Of a stretch of 64,000 bases of DNA, positions 8,812 to 18,529 are shown piece after piece. The position numbers were made by a program, and so were the translations under genes. Position 1 is the stretch's first letter. Each line of letters begins with the position of its first letter. The DNA is taken from positions 1-64,000 of the forward strand of contig MWDJ01000006.1 in NCBI GenBank assembly GCA_002070505.1, given 5' to 3'. The notes beneath the pieces are model-generated. The model was not told where the DNA came from. It did no database searches and was given only the letters and a program-made list of their open reading frames with translations. The stretch comes from Bacteroidetes bacterium ADurb.Bin145 (GTDB taxonomy: Bacteria > Bacteroidota > Bacteroidia > Bacteroidales > VadinHA17).

Positions 8812-9699
8812 CTAGACTTTGTCAAATATTGCTTCTCCGGGCATTCCTGATTTTATGCTGCCATCGTTTATTACATCGATCAGAACGGCATACACAAGTG
8901 TAACACGCTCCTCTTTGGTCTGAATGATCTTGGGTGTGAATTCCGCCTTGTCTGCGATATAACTTATTTTACCGGTGAAGGTCTGGTATTCTTTTCTGCC
9001 ATCGTCAATCCTGACAGAACACTCCTGTCCGATCTTTATGCTTCCCAGCTGGGTTCCGCTCACATAAGCTTTTAGCCTTATCACCGACAGATCTGCGATT
9101 TTTACAAGAGGTTTGCCTGCTGCAGTTATTTCTCCTGCTTCGGAATATTTTTCGAGAACAGTTCCTTTAAGAGGGCTTCTTACAGTGCTTCTCAGAAGTT
9201 GTTCATTAACTGTTGCTTTTTTAGATTCATACACTGAAAGTTCAGCAGCGATTGATGCTTTCTGTGTATTATTGGCTGCTATCTGTTTCTGAAGAACGGC
9301 CAGCTGGCCGGCAAGGTCATCATATTGCTTCTGTGTTGCCGCCTCATCTTTGAGCATATTGCCGATCCTGGCAATATTCACATTAAGATTTGCGATCTGT
9401 TGATCCAGTATATCATTCTGGGCGTTTATTGAATTTATACGTGTTCTGATACTTCTCATTCCTGCATCTATCTCTGCTTTCTGAAGATGGAACAGAGTTG
9501 TGTCGATGAGTGCAATTATATTACCTTCATCAATATCCACACCTTCGGAGACATTAAACTGAAGTATGCGCCCGCTGGTCTCAGAAGAAACTACAACCTC
9601 CGTAGCTTCGAAATTGCCGTATGCATCAGCCTGGTTGTCATTCTTATTACATCCGGCCAGCATTACAGCTCCGATTAACATTAATGTTCTTATTTTCAT
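8812..9699 (-). CDS. HlyD/EmrA-family periplasmic adaptor lipoprotein
   Basis: Membrane fusion protein linking the inner-membrane ABC exporter to the outer-membrane channel. The start at 9699 overlaps the tolC stop in an ATGA arrangement and gives a lipoprotein signal (LAGC, Cys17); an ATG 18 bp earlier is less likely. The order is lipoyl half, long alpha-helical hairpin (about 70-165), second lipoyl half (LRSTVRSPLKGTVLEKY, a classic signature) and beta-barrel domain. Length 295 residues is normal for YbhG-like adaptors. Anchoring by lipid rather than a membrane helix fits the tripartite pump model. Confidence 0.92.
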   Translation of the reverse strand: MKIRTLMLIGAVMLAGCNKNDNQADAYGNFEATEVVVSSETSGRILQFNVSEGVDIDEGNIIALIDTTLFHLQKAEIDAGMRSIRTRINSINAQNDILDQQIANLNVNIARIGNMLKDEAATQKQYDDLAGQLAVLQKQIAANNTQKASIAAELSVYESKKATVNEQLLRSTVRSPLKGTVLEKYSEAGEITAAGKPLVKIADLSVIRLKAYVSGTQLGSIKIGQECSVRIDDGRKEYQTFTGKISYIADKAEFTPKIIQTKEERVTLVYAVLIDVINDGSIKSGMPGEAIFDKV

Positions 9700-10994
9700 T
9701 CTATATCCTTTCCGCAAATATTTAAATATTCCACCTGGGAGAGTGCCAGGTTGATTTTATGTATCTCATAGTTAATTACTGCCTGCTTTTCCGAATTGAT
9801 CTCATTCAGAAGTTCAGTGGCAGTAATGGTACCGTTTTCATATTTCGATTCCGCCGAGAGAGTAATGCTCTTTCTCAGAGCTATAAGTTCAGTATCAGAT
9901 CCGATAAGCGATTTAAGTGAATTTATCTCTGACTTCTTGCCTTCAAGAAGTCTGTTGAGGTTATCGGTGAGATCATCTTTTCTGTTATCGATTATTCTCT
10001 TCTGGAGGTTTATTATCTGTTTTTCATCTCTTGCCTTGTTCCAGTCAAAAATGTTCCATTTGACGCCGGCCCCGAGAATATAATATGGAGCAAATTCATC
10101 CCTGAAAAAATTATTGCCGGGAGGGTTCCCATATCCTAATGTGGCAAATCCGAATACTTTAGGCAATTTTTTACTGTCGATCAGCCTCAGACCTGCAGAG
10201 AGCTGTTCTTTCCTGAGATCAAAAACCTCAAGCTCCGGCCTTGCCAACTGAGGATTTATGTCCTCCTCAATCTGTGGCATAAGAAGTTCTGACGAACTAT
10301 CGATCTCCATACCGGTGAGATCATTAAGGATTTTGAGCAGGGATTCTTTCCTGATCTCATTCTCCTTTAGCTGCTGGGTGAGTTTGATCCTCTCGGATGT
10401 CATTACCTCGGCATCCGATTTCAGTGCCATCCCATTGACAAGAGCGGATTGTATTGAGGATATTCGCTTTTCAATCAGGTTAAGGTAATTCTTCAGCAAT
10501 TCTTCCTGTTTTTCAAGCAGAAGCAGGTTGAAGAAATACTGGTTTATCTGGCTCCTCAGCTTATATAATTCAGTTTCTGTCTGTTTCTGGTTAAGCTGCA
10601 GATCGGATTTTTCAATGAGGCGTGCACCCTTAATGGTTCCGCCGTCATAAATGACCTGGTTGATATCAACCGTGAATTTATACTGTTCGTGAGGCAGGGG
10701 CTTGATAGCATCCGCAATTCCGGGTATAGGGATTGAACCCAGTGAATTACTCAGATCGATCACTTCCGAATTATATAAGAAACTCCCGCTGGCATCGAGG
10801 CTGGGGAGCCATCCTCTTGTAAAGTTTTTATCCTTCAGCTGCCAGATTGAAGAATAGGAATCCTTTTCACCTGCCAGGGAACTTGCCTCAGCTGCCTTCT
10901 CATAGCAATCCTTAAGGGTGATTGCCTTTTGTGCGGTTAACGATACCGTTGCAGGCATCGATATAATCAGCAAAATGAGAACTGACTTTTTCAT
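9696..10994 (-). CDS. TolC-family outer membrane efflux channel
   Basis: Outer membrane factor of the tripartite pump. A cleavable signal peptide (about 1-21, ending SLTAQ) precedes two repeats of long alternating coiled-coil helices and beta strands typical of the OEP family; LKDCYEKA begins the first repeat. Length is 432 residues. It lies 28 bp after tetR and overlaps the adaptor gene by four bases. Together with the adaptor, two ATPases and two permeases it completes an envelope-spanning exporter within one transcript. Confidence 0.92.
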   Translation of the reverse strand: MKKSVLILLIISMPATVSLTAQKAITLKDCYEKAAEASSLAGEKDSYSSIWQLKDKNFTRGWLPSLDASGSFLYNSEVIDLSNSLGSIPIPGIADAIKPLPHEQYKFTVDINQVIYDGGTIKGARLIEKSDLQLNQKQTETELYKLRSQINQYFFNLLLLEKQEELLKNYLNLIEKRISSIQSALVNGMALKSDAEVMTSERIKLTQQLKENEIRKESLLKILNDLTGMEIDSSSELLMPQIEEDINPQLARPELEVFDLRKEQLSAGLRLIDSKKLPKVFGFATLGYGNPPGNNFFRDEFAPYYILGAGVKWNIFDWNKARDEKQIINLQKRIIDNRKDDLTDNLNRLLEGKKSEINSLKSLIGSDTELIALRKSITLSAESKYENGTITATELLNEINSEKQAVINYEIHKINLALSQVEYLNICGKDIE

Positions 10995-11022
10995 TCTGTG
11001 CTTTTTTAATCTGTTTTCTCAA

Positions 11023-11661
11023 TTAAGTTAAGGTGAGTTCATCCCGGTTTGTTTTACTTATAGCTTTTAGAATGAACTCGGGAGCATAACTTTTTCTTTG
11101 TTCGAGATATTCGTCAAAATTGTATCCGATCTTTTCCATTACACCGGAAATAATTGGTTTGGCAAGAAAAGGGAACACGCTCATTGCTGCGACGGATGTC
11201 ATGAACTGAGGGATGTTCTCTTTTGTTATATTATATTTCTTGAGATCTTTTTCATGTTGTTTTTCAAGAGTCTCCCAGAGTTTTTCCACATCAAGGTTTT
11301 GAATGAGCTTTTTTATTCTTTCGGGATGCCGGCTTAGTTCATATAGTATAAATGCCGGAAGGCGGGGATTTTGCTGAAGGAAGGTTATATGTTCCCTGAA
11401 GAAGAATTTAATTTTGTCTTCAAATGACAGTCTTTCGTCGAAAACAGGGGCAAATTTCTTAAACATCAGTCCCGCCATTTTCTCGAAAACTGCATTAAAG
11501 AGATGGTCTTTTGTCCGGTAATAATAATGGAGCAGTGCTTTATTTATTCCGGCATGATCTGCTATATCCTTCATCCGGGCACCGTCCATCCCCTTTTCGA
11601 TGAATATTTCAGTTGCAGATTCGAAGATCTTTTCCTCAGTCAGCTTGTCGTTCTCAGTCAT
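11023..11661 (-). CDS. TetR-family transcriptional regulator of the efflux operon
   Basis: One-component repressor, 212 residues. The N-terminal TetR helix-turn-helix covers about residues 10-56, with the recognition region DIADHAGINKALLHYYYRTK easily recognised. The C-terminal ligand domain is helical and ends with a stretch typical of the YbhL/CecR-like group. It is the first gene of the pump operon. A 16-bp inverted repeat overlapping a -7 promoter box lies about 45-60 bp upstream, so autorepression released by a pump substrate is the likely control. The inducer cannot be predicted. Confidence 0.9.
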   Translation of the reverse strand: MTENDKLTEEKIFESATEIFIEKGMDGARMKDIADHAGINKALLHYYYRTKDHLFNAVFEKMAGLMFKKFAPVFDERLSFEDKIKFFFREHITFLQQNPRLPAFILYELSRHPERIKKLIQNLDVEKLWETLEKQHEKDLKKYNITKENIPQFMTSVAAMSVFPFLAKPIISGVMEKIGYNFDEYLEQRKSYAPEFILKAISKTNRDELTLT

Positions 11662-11675
11662 GTTTTTAAATATCT

Positions 11676-11696
11676 GTTTAAACTAATTAATTAAAC
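11676..11696. promoter_or_regulatory. Inverted repeat in the tetR leader
   Basis: GTTTAA-N9-TTAAAC, perfect 6-bp arms, 15 bp before the tetR start. It could be a second operator. The local sequence is AT-rich, so chance is a real alternative. Confidence 0.3.
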
Positions 11697-11704
11697 CAAA
11701 TGAT

Positions 11705-11725
11705 TTAACCGAATGGTCAAAATTA
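11705..11725 (-). promoter_or_regulatory. tetR-efflux promoter -7 box with overlapping operator
   Basis: On the minus strand TAATTTTG (11725-11718) matches the -7 consensus TAnnTTTG, with a TTGG 19 bp further upstream in the -33 position. Overlapping it is TTAACC-gaat-GGTCAA (11705-11720), an inverted repeat with one mismatch and the size and GACC/GGTC look of many TetR-family operators. Bound repressor would cover the -7 box and transcription start. Confidence 0.55.
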
Positions 11726-12314
11726 AAATAATTTTTCTGCAAAACCAATTTTTTTGGATTATTATTTAAAAATTTTAAAATGCCCGATAAAAAACTTGCA
11801 GGTTATGAAATTTTTCTTATTTTTATAAAGAACCTGAAACCTATGTCTTAACCTGGAATGAAAAAGATTGTCTTATGATCTTATAATTCCAGCATGTTAT
11901 TGTATATTAAAGATTTGTAATTATAAGTTTATTTTTCATGATTGAAGTATAATTATGAAGAAGAATATTACAGATCATTTTTTCGGAGAGCAGCTCTCGT
12001 CACATCTGTATTTTAATCAAAAATTGATTTACCCGGGAATAATTTAAGCTCCTGGTTCCCGACCAGTATTTCCCGCTTTACGCATCGAAAAAATGTTGGC
12101 CTCCTTGATCAACATAAGAAATTTCCTGGATGTCGGAAAACAATATCCAATTATAAATAATAATTGTTCAATGTTTAACCTTAAAAAGAATACAATGGAA
12201 AGTATAAATGGTCCTTGATAGAATCAGTAAGAGACCACTGATCAGGTCTCATTAGTAATATCGCTTTATAATCAAAATTGAATATTACAAACCTGTGAAA
12301 AATCTTAATTAATT
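11726..12314. other. Gene-free divergent region before susC, with palindromes
   Basis: No coding sequence is supported in this AT-rich stretch between tetR and susC. It holds several inverted repeats: GAGAGC-a-GCTCTC (11986-11998), CGGGAA...TTCCCG (12034-12061) enclosing part of CTGGT-tcccg-ACCAG (12052-12066), and two overlapping repeats at 12223-12250. No TAnnTTTG box was found close to susC, so its promoter and regulator are not identified. Confidence 0.6.
12223..12250 (+). promoter_or_regulatory. Two interleaved inverted repeats before susC
   Basis: ATCAGT (12223-12228) pairs with ACTGAT (12237-12242), and GAGACC (12231-12236) pairs with GGTCTC (12245-12250). All arms are perfect. The left arm of the second repeat lies in the loop of the first, so the two stems either compete or form an H-type pseudoknot. 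The element ends 65 bp before the susC start. Confidence 0.45.
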
Positions 12315-15300
12315 ATGCGTTATGCTTTTACACTTCTCTTTCTTGGGATTCTGCAGGTAAACATTTTTGTTGCATACTCGCAGGATACCAGGCTTTCGTT
12401 GAAATTTTCAGATACCGGACCTCAGATAGCATCGGAAAATTTTACAGCGGAAAGCGAATTCTCTTTTCTCTTCAAGGATAAGTTAACTAACCATGATTAT
12501 AATGTTAACTTAATTGCAGATGATCGGTCACATGATGTGATCCCTGCAAATCTGTTTGCAGGCAACAGTATAAATTATCTGGCTCCTGAACCCAAAACCA
12601 TTCGAACCTCTCTTCTCCCTGGAAATCCTGAAGATCTGATATTGCAGCAGCAATCAGTAACCGGGACAATAACAGATGCAACGACCGGAGAGAAAATGGT
12701 TGGAGTAAATATCCAGGTGAAGGGGACTACACTGGGAGCAATATCAGATATTAACGGAAGATTCTCTTTACCGGCAGTTCCCGGTGATGCTGTTTTGGTC
12801 TTCTCGTTTGTAGGATACAATCAACAGGAAATTGCCATCAAAGGCAGAAATGTAATCGATGTTGCTCTTTCCAGCCAGGAAATAGGTCTTGAGGAAGTAG
12901 TAGTTATCGGTTACGGAACCCAGAAAAAGGAAACTCTTACAGGGTCAGTAGCGCAAATTCAGTCAGATGCTATTGTAGCTACAAAGACCCCTACTCTTGC
13001 AGGAGCAATACAAGGAAAGATCGTAGGTGTTCAGATCAGGCAACAAACGGGTGAACCTGGTGTATTTAACAGTAGAATAAGCATCAGGGGATTTGGTGAA
13101 CCCTTACTTGTAATTGACGGGGTAGTACGCGACGGGATGTCAGATTTTGAGAGACTTAATGCAGACGATATAGAAAGTATTTCCGTCTTGAAAGACGCTT
13201 CTGCCTCAATCTATGGAATGAATGCAGCTAATGGCGTTCTGATCGTAACTACTAAGAAAGGATTCGCCGGGAAAACAGAATTCACAGCTACTGGTATCTA
13301 TACAGCAAAACAGCCTACTACTAATGTGTATCAATCCCTTGTCGACGCTTACACATTAAGAGTGATGAACAACGAAATGCTGAGGAATTCAAACCTTCCG
13401 CTGGCTACAAGTGAAAGTGATCTGGCAAAATGGAAAGCCGGGACCGAACCGGGCTATACTGATTACAATTGGTTTGAAGAAACTACCCGGGACTGGGTTA
13501 CTTCGGAAGAAGCGAACTTTTCGGCAAGGGGAGGTAATGATGTTATTACCTTTTTCTCAAGCCTTGGATATATGACTGACCAGGGATATTTTCAACAGAA
13601 TGAGCTTGAGAGATATAAGAAATATACTTTCAGGACTAATGTTGATGCTAAGCTGTCTAAAGGCTTAAGTGCGAGATTCTCATTTTCAGGAAGATATGAA
13701 AACCAGACTCAGCCTCCACAGGGTGTTTTCTGGATATTCAAACGAATAGTTGCTGCCGACCGCGGATATGGAGCATATACTCTGGCTAATAATGGTCATC
13801 TCAGCAGGGTCCCTGCCGAAAATACTAATGCCTGGGCCGAGCTTACCAAAGATATATGTGGATATAATCAGACTATAAATTTCCAATACCAGTCAACTAT
13901 AGATGTAAATTATGAAGCACCTTTCTTAAAAGGCTTATCATTAGGAATTCTGGGTGCTTATGACGGGCTGGTAGGTGACAACAGATTATTAAATACACCG
14001 TATCAGCTGTATGATTACAAAACTGATGCACCTGTTGGTACTCCCGGTAAAGCAACATTTCAAAATACTATTACACATATGGTCAGGAAAAATATCCAAC
14101 CCAAGATATCTTTCAGGACCAATATCGCACAGGCTCATAATATTAGTGCAACACTTGTGAATGAGATCAGAAAAGTTGATTACAACAATCTAAGCGGCAA
14201 GAGACAATATGATGATCTGTATACAAGGGATATCATAAATCAGGGTAGTTTAACAAATGCATCAACGACAGGATATCGCACTGAGCAGGCTTATGTCTCT
14301 TTCCTTGGACGTTTTAACTACGACTATAAGAGTAAATACCTTCTTGAATTCACCTTCAGGGAGGATGGCTCATACCGTTATGCTCCGGGAAGAAGATGGG
14401 CATTTTTCCCTGCATTTCAGGCAGCATGGCGAATAGGGCAGGAAGGTTTTATAAAGAATAATTTTCCAATAATATCTGACATGAAGCTCAGAGCAACCTG
14501 GGGCAAATCGGGGTACGATGCCGGAAACGCATTCGAATATGTTGAAGGCTATACATTTACCGGAGTCAGCGGAGGATACGCCTTTAGTGATGGAGTACTT
14601 ACATTAGGAATGGTACCGCCGGGAGTAGTAAATAATTACTTGACCTGGGTCCATACAACAAGTTTGGATCTGGGTATTGATATTGAGTTATGGAAAGGAA
14701 AATTAGGATTTACGGCTGATTATTTCGAAAGGCTTGAAGATGGATTGCTGGCTACCCGTGTTGCCACTGTGCCAAATACTTTTGGTGCAAGCTTCCCCCA
14801 GGAAAACCTTAACAGTCAGGAAACAAAAGGTTTTGAGTTAATGGTCTCGCACAGGAACACAATTGGGAAACTGACTTATGGTGTAAACGCTAACATGACT
14901 TATTCCCGCTTATATTATCTGCACAGGGAGCAGTCACCCTACAGAAGCACCTGGAGCAGGTGGAAGAGTGGAACAGACGGCGACGGACGTATTCAGGGCA
15001 GAGCCTGGATATATGACAGAGATGGTATATGGACCAGCATAACAGAGCTTGAAGAAGGTGTACCTTTAATGGGTACTACCCTTGGTAACTCTCTTATGTT
15101 ACCCGGAATGGACAGAATAGTTGATGTAAACGGAGACGGTATAATAGACAGTAATGATCAGATTATAGGTGCATGGGCCGGTTCGGGATTCTTCGGTGAT
15201 GCACTGAACCCTCCTCTGCAGTATGGTATGAACCTGGATTTCCATGTTTACAATTTTGATCTCATTATTGGTTTATCGGGAGCCAGTTTGTTTTCTATGA

Positions 15301-15737
15301 ACAAGTCAAGATACGACCAGTGGGGTTATGGTACCAGATACCCAATGCAATGGTCAAAATATCTTGACAGATGGCACACCCAAAATCCGACTGATAATCC
15401 TTTTGATCCCGCAACTGTCTGGATACCTGGTGAATGGGAGGCTCTTACAGCAAACGATGCTAATCAGACCTCGAACCTGACAACTGATAAGTGGAGAATG
15501 GATGCGACTTTTTTAAGACTCAAAACAATAGAACTTGGTTATAATCTGCCTTTAAAGTATGTTAATGCAATAAAGCTCAATAATGTCAGGGCCTTCATCA
15601 ATTGCTTTAACCTGTTTACTCTCTGTAATAAAAATCTTAAGGATGTGGACCCCGAACGTGCTGAAGGAGCTTATGCAACAAGCAATACATATCCCTTAAT
15701 GAGAACGTTCAATTTTGGTCTGGAAGTTAAATTTTAA
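12315..15737 (+). CDS. SusC/RagA-family TonB-dependent outer membrane transporter
   Basis: Outer membrane importer for oligosaccharides, working with SusD as a lidded pore. A signal peptide (about 1-22) is followed by a region at 25-95 resembling a decayed STN (secretin/TonB short N-terminal) domain, a carboxypeptidase-like regulatory domain (about 114-185), the TonB-box-like EEVVVIGYG (193-201), a plug domain ending in SVLKDASASIYG...GVLIVTTKKG, and the beta-barrel to residue 1140. Its terminal residues FGLEVKF end in phenylalanine, as usual for barrels. SusD begins 11 bp downstream. The neighbouring GH10 xylanase suggests xylan-derived substrates, by inference. Confidence 0.95.
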   Translation: MRYAFTLLFLGILQVNIFVAYSQDTRLSLKFSDTGPQIASENFTAESEFSFLFKDKLTNHDYNVNLIADDRSHDVIPANLFAGNSINYLAPEPKTIRTSLLPGNPEDLILQQQSVTGTITDATTGEKMVGVNIQVKGTTLGAISDINGRFSLPAVPGDAVLVFSFVGYNQQEIAIKGRNVIDVALSSQEIGLEEVVVIGYGTQKKETLTGSVAQIQSDAIVATKTPTLAGAIQGKIVGVQIRQQTGEPGVFNSRISIRGFGEPLLVIDGVVRDGMSDFERLNADDIESISVLKDASASIYGMNAANGVLIVTTKKGFAGKTEFTATGIYTAKQPTTNVYQSLVDAYTLRVMNNEMLRNSNLPLATSESDLAKWKAGTEPGYTDYNWFEETTRDWVTSEEANFSARGGNDVITFFSSLGYMTDQGYFQQNELERYKKYTFRTNVDAKLSKGLSARFSFSGRYENQTQPPQGVFWIFKRIVAADRGYGAYTLANNGHLSRVPAENTNAWAELTKDICGYNQTINFQYQSTIDVNYEAPFLKGLSLGILGAYDGLVGDNRLLNTPYQLYDYKTDAPVGTPGKATFQNTITHMVRKNIQPKISFRTNIAQAHNISATLVNEIRKVDYNNLSGKRQYDDLYTRDIINQGSLTNASTTGYRTEQAYVSFLGRFNYDYKSKYLLEFTFREDGSYRYAPGRRWAFFPAFQAAWRIGQEGFIKNNFPIISDMKLRATWGKSGYDAGNAFEYVEGYTFTGVSGGYAFSDGVLTLGMVPPGVVNNYLTWVHTTSLDLGIDIELWKGKLGFTADYFERLEDGLLATRVATVPNTFGASFPQENLNSQETKGFELMVSHRNTIGKLTYGVNANMTYSRLYYLHREQSPYRSTWSRWKSGTDGDGRIQGRAWIYDRDGIWTSITELEEGVPLMGTTLGNSLMLPGMDRIVDVNGDGIIDSNDQIIGAWAGSGFFGDALNPPLQYGMNLDFHVYNFDLIIGLSGASLFSMNKSRYDQWGYGTRYPMQWSKYLDRWHTQNPTDNPFDPATVWIPGEWEALTANDANQTSNLTTDKWRMDATFLRLKTIELGYNLPLKYVNAIKLNNVRAFINCFNLFTLCNKNLKDVDPERAEGAYATSNTYPLMRTFNFGLEVKF

Positions 15738-15748
15738 AACCTAAAGAG

Positions 15749-17719
15749 ATGAGAAAGATTTTAATGTATATAACAATTTTCACCTGCTTTCTGTTTCTGG
15801 CAGCATGCGAAGATTTCCTGACAATTGAACCTCTTGATAAGACCCCAGCAACAGTCCTGTTTAAAGATGTTGCCGGAGTTAAAACTGTTCTGGCTAATAT
15901 CTATCAGAGGATGCCGGTAGAAGACTTCAACTGGACCGTGGGTGGATGGAATCAACATCCCGGAGGGGCATTCGGAGGATGGCACAAAGCAGGAATGACC
16001 GATGAAGCTGTTCTTGAAGGTAATCAAGGTTATCAGCCGGGAAGCACCCTGGGAGCATATTGGGATTATACCTCAATCAGACAGGTGAATCAGTTCCTGG
16101 AAGCCATATTGAACCTGAAAAACGAAGGTAAGTTGGCTGAAGCAACATATAAGTCACTTTACGGTGAAGGTCACTTTATTCTTGCATATATGTATTTTCA
16201 GATGGCTCGGCGCTACGGTGGTGTCCCATTGATTGATCAGGTTCAGAAACTCTCAGAAAGTGGCGACAATTCCGCATTGTTTGTTCCGCGTTCCACCGAG
16301 AAAGCAACCTGGGATTTCGTTCTCAGCAAGTGCGATCTTGCAATAGCCAATCTGCCAACATCATGGTCCACGACAGACGGAATCTACAGGGCGACCAAAT
16401 GGGCAGCTCTGGCTCTTAAGTCAAGGGCAGCTCTTCATGCAGCTTCAGTGGCAAAATACTGGGATAAGGCTGCACTTACAGGTGATGCTGTTACCCAAAA
16501 ACTTGTCGGAGGAATGACAGCAGCAGATGCCAATAACTACTATCAGATTTGTATAACTGCATCAAAGGACCTCATCGATAATTCCGGTAAGACTCTGTAT
16601 AAGCCTAATCCTGTTAATAAAGCTGAAGCTGCCAAGAATTACCAGGACATATTCGAGACACCATCAATGGCATGGGATGAAATTATTTTCATGAAAGCAT
16701 ATATCGATGGTGCCGTTACAGGTCAGCAGGGTCACGATACGGATTTCTGGTTATATCCTCAACAGTGTAAGTTCCATAATCTTTATATGTCTTCAAGGTT
16801 TGGAGCTACTCTGGATATAGTAGACCTCTATGAAGATTATACCGATGATGGTACAGGTAAGAGCGCACCGGTTAAAACCAGGACTGATGGGATTGAGGAT
16901 GATTTTATAAGTGATCCGAAAAATCTGACAAGTTTGACACAGCCATTTATTCATTATGATAATCAATATGATATTTTTAAGGATAAGGATGCAAGGCTGC
17001 AGGCAAGTGTTATTTTACCGGGTTCCATATTTCAGGGGACTCTGATCAATATGCAGGGAGGATTGGTTCAGACTGATGGTAAACCGGTGATCTATACGGT
17101 AAGTACTGCGGTTGGACCTGACGGAAACACCTATTATACCTATGGTTCCCCAAACGAAGCCGGATATTCCGCTTTCGGCCTTCTTGGTACAGCTGCAGCA
17201 AATTACAGCAGCACAGGTTTCGCCTTAAGGAAAACCTTACAGGATACCAAAAATGTCAGTACTAAGGCTCTCGGCGGTTCAACACAGCAATATGTTGATA
17301 TGCGGCTGGCCGAGGTTTATCTGAATTATGCCGAAGCAGTTATTGAAAGCAACCAGGGTGATGCAGCACTTGCAAAGACCTACCTGAATGCTATACGTAA
17401 AAGAGCCGGACACACAGATGAGATCCCTGCCACAATAGAAAACATACTTAAAGAGCGTAGAATAGAGTGTGTTTTTGAAGGTACACGTGCCTGGGACCTT
17501 ATAAGACGCAGAGATTATCATTTGGTATTTAACTCGACAAAAAGAACTTCTCTGATCCCGATAATGGATCTGCGGATTAATCCTCCAAAGTACCTGTTCC
17601 TGAGGGTAACCAACTATTATGATCAGGCTGCAAACGGAAGGACCTTTCAGCCGAGATCCTATTATCTCGAAATTCCCGGAGTTGCTTCCAATAAGTTAGT
17701 ACAGAACCCGGGATATTAA
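15749..17719 (+). CDS. SusD/RagB-family nutrient-binding outer membrane lipoprotein
   Basis: Surface lipoprotein that forms the lid over the SusC pore and captures glycans. The lipobox LAAC puts the acylated cysteine at residue 20. The N-terminal SusD-like segment (EDFLTIEPLDKTPA) and the C-terminal RagB/SusD signature (EVYLNYAEAV..., then ILKERRIECVFEGTRAWDLIRRRDY) are both clear. At 656 residues it is longer than many SusD proteins, with insertions around 290-470. It directly follows susC and precedes a DUF3823 lipoprotein, the usual three-gene arrangement. Confidence 0.95.
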   Translation: MRKILMYITIFTCFLFLAACEDFLTIEPLDKTPATVLFKDVAGVKTVLANIYQRMPVEDFNWTVGGWNQHPGGAFGGWHKAGMTDEAVLEGNQGYQPGSTLGAYWDYTSIRQVNQFLEAILNLKNEGKLAEATYKSLYGEGHFILAYMYFQMARRYGGVPLIDQVQKLSESGDNSALFVPRSTEKATWDFVLSKCDLAIANLPTSWSTTDGIYRATKWAALALKSRAALHAASVAKYWDKAALTGDAVTQKLVGGMTAADANNYYQICITASKDLIDNSGKTLYKPNPVNKAEAAKNYQDIFETPSMAWDEIIFMKAYIDGAVTGQQGHDTDFWLYPQQCKFHNLYMSSRFGATLDIVDLYEDYTDDGTGKSAPVKTRTDGIEDDFISDPKNLTSLTQPFIHYDNQYDIFKDKDARLQASVILPGSIFQGTLINMQGGLVQTDGKPVIYTVSTAVGPDGNTYYTYGSPNEAGYSAFGLLGTAAANYSSTGFALRKTLQDTKNVSTKALGGSTQQYVDMRLAEVYLNYAEAVIESNQGDAALAKTYLNAIRKRAGHTDEIPATIENILKERRIECVFEGTRAWDLIRRRDYHLVFNSTKRTSLIPIMDLRINPPKYLFLRVTNYYDQAANGRTFQPRSYYLEIPGVASNKLVQNPGY

Positions 17720-17738
17720 ACTGTAAAATATTATAGTT

Positions 17739-18482
17739 ATGAAAAAGATATATTATTTGATATTTCTGATTACAGGTCTTCTGATCGGAGCAACTTCATG
17801 CCAGAAAGATAACTTCCCCGGGCCGGATGCTCAGGTTTTTGGAGCGATAAGGGACAGTGTAGGAGGAGGACTTGTTGAGACTGATCTGGTGAACGGCTCA
17901 AAAATAGGGACTTATGAGCTTGGGGAATATGCAGGGAATCCTGAATTGAGAAACTGGGTAGTAATGCAAAACGGAGAATATCGCAACAATCTGGTATTTT
18001 CGAATACGTACAAGATCGAGTTCATGAGTTGCAACTTCTTCCCTTATACAATACCCTCACTGGTTATTAATCCGGGTCCCAATCAGATCGATTTCAAGGT
18101 TGTACCTTTCATCCGTATCAAGGATCTGTCTATAACCCATGATGCTACAGCGAAAAAAATAAATGCTTCTTTTAAGCTCCAGGCCGGGAAACCTACCGTG
18201 AAACTCTCCAGTATCACCTTATATGTATTTACCGATATGTTTGTAGGAGAGTATGTAAAGAAAACAATTTCAGCAGGTACCGGTGTGCCTGTAAGATCTT
18301 TTGTACCTGCGGCTACAATTGATCCGGAGGCAATTTATACTTTGTCTATCGATCTTGCAGCTAATGCCTCTGTATTCTCTGTGCACAGAAACTACTATTT
18401 CAGGGTAGGTGCTAAGGCATCTCAGGCGGGCGTTGGGACTATCAGGTCTAATTATGCCCCTTATGTTAAAATTGCTCTTTAA
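17739..18482 (+). CDS. DUF3823 domain lipoprotein
   Basis: Small outer-membrane-type lipoprotein of 247 residues (lipobox ATSC, Cys21) matching the DUF3823 group that commonly follows susD. The N-terminal half (about 30-110) looks like a carboxypeptidase-like or transthyretin-type beta sandwich, with FGAIRDSVGGGLVET near its start; the C-terminal half is a second beta domain. Such proteins are thought to be accessory glycan-binding proteins at the cell surface; no enzyme motif is visible. It starts 19 bp after susD and is followed by a strong hairpin that probably ends the transcript. Confidence 0.85.
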   Translation: MKKIYYLIFLITGLLIGATSCQKDNFPGPDAQVFGAIRDSVGGGLVETDLVNGSKIGTYELGEYAGNPELRNWVVMQNGEYRNNLVFSNTYKIEFMSCNFFPYTIPSLVINPGPNQIDFKVVPFIRIKDLSITHDATAKKINASFKLQAGKPTVKLSSITLYVFTDMFVGEYVKKTISAGTGVPVRSFVPAATIDPEAIYTLSIDLAANASVFSVHRNYYFRVGAKASQAGVGTIRSNYAPYVKIAL

Positions 18483-18529
18483 GATCCTGAAAGCCAATAA
18501 GCAGGATTTATTGAGTAATAAGAATTGTT

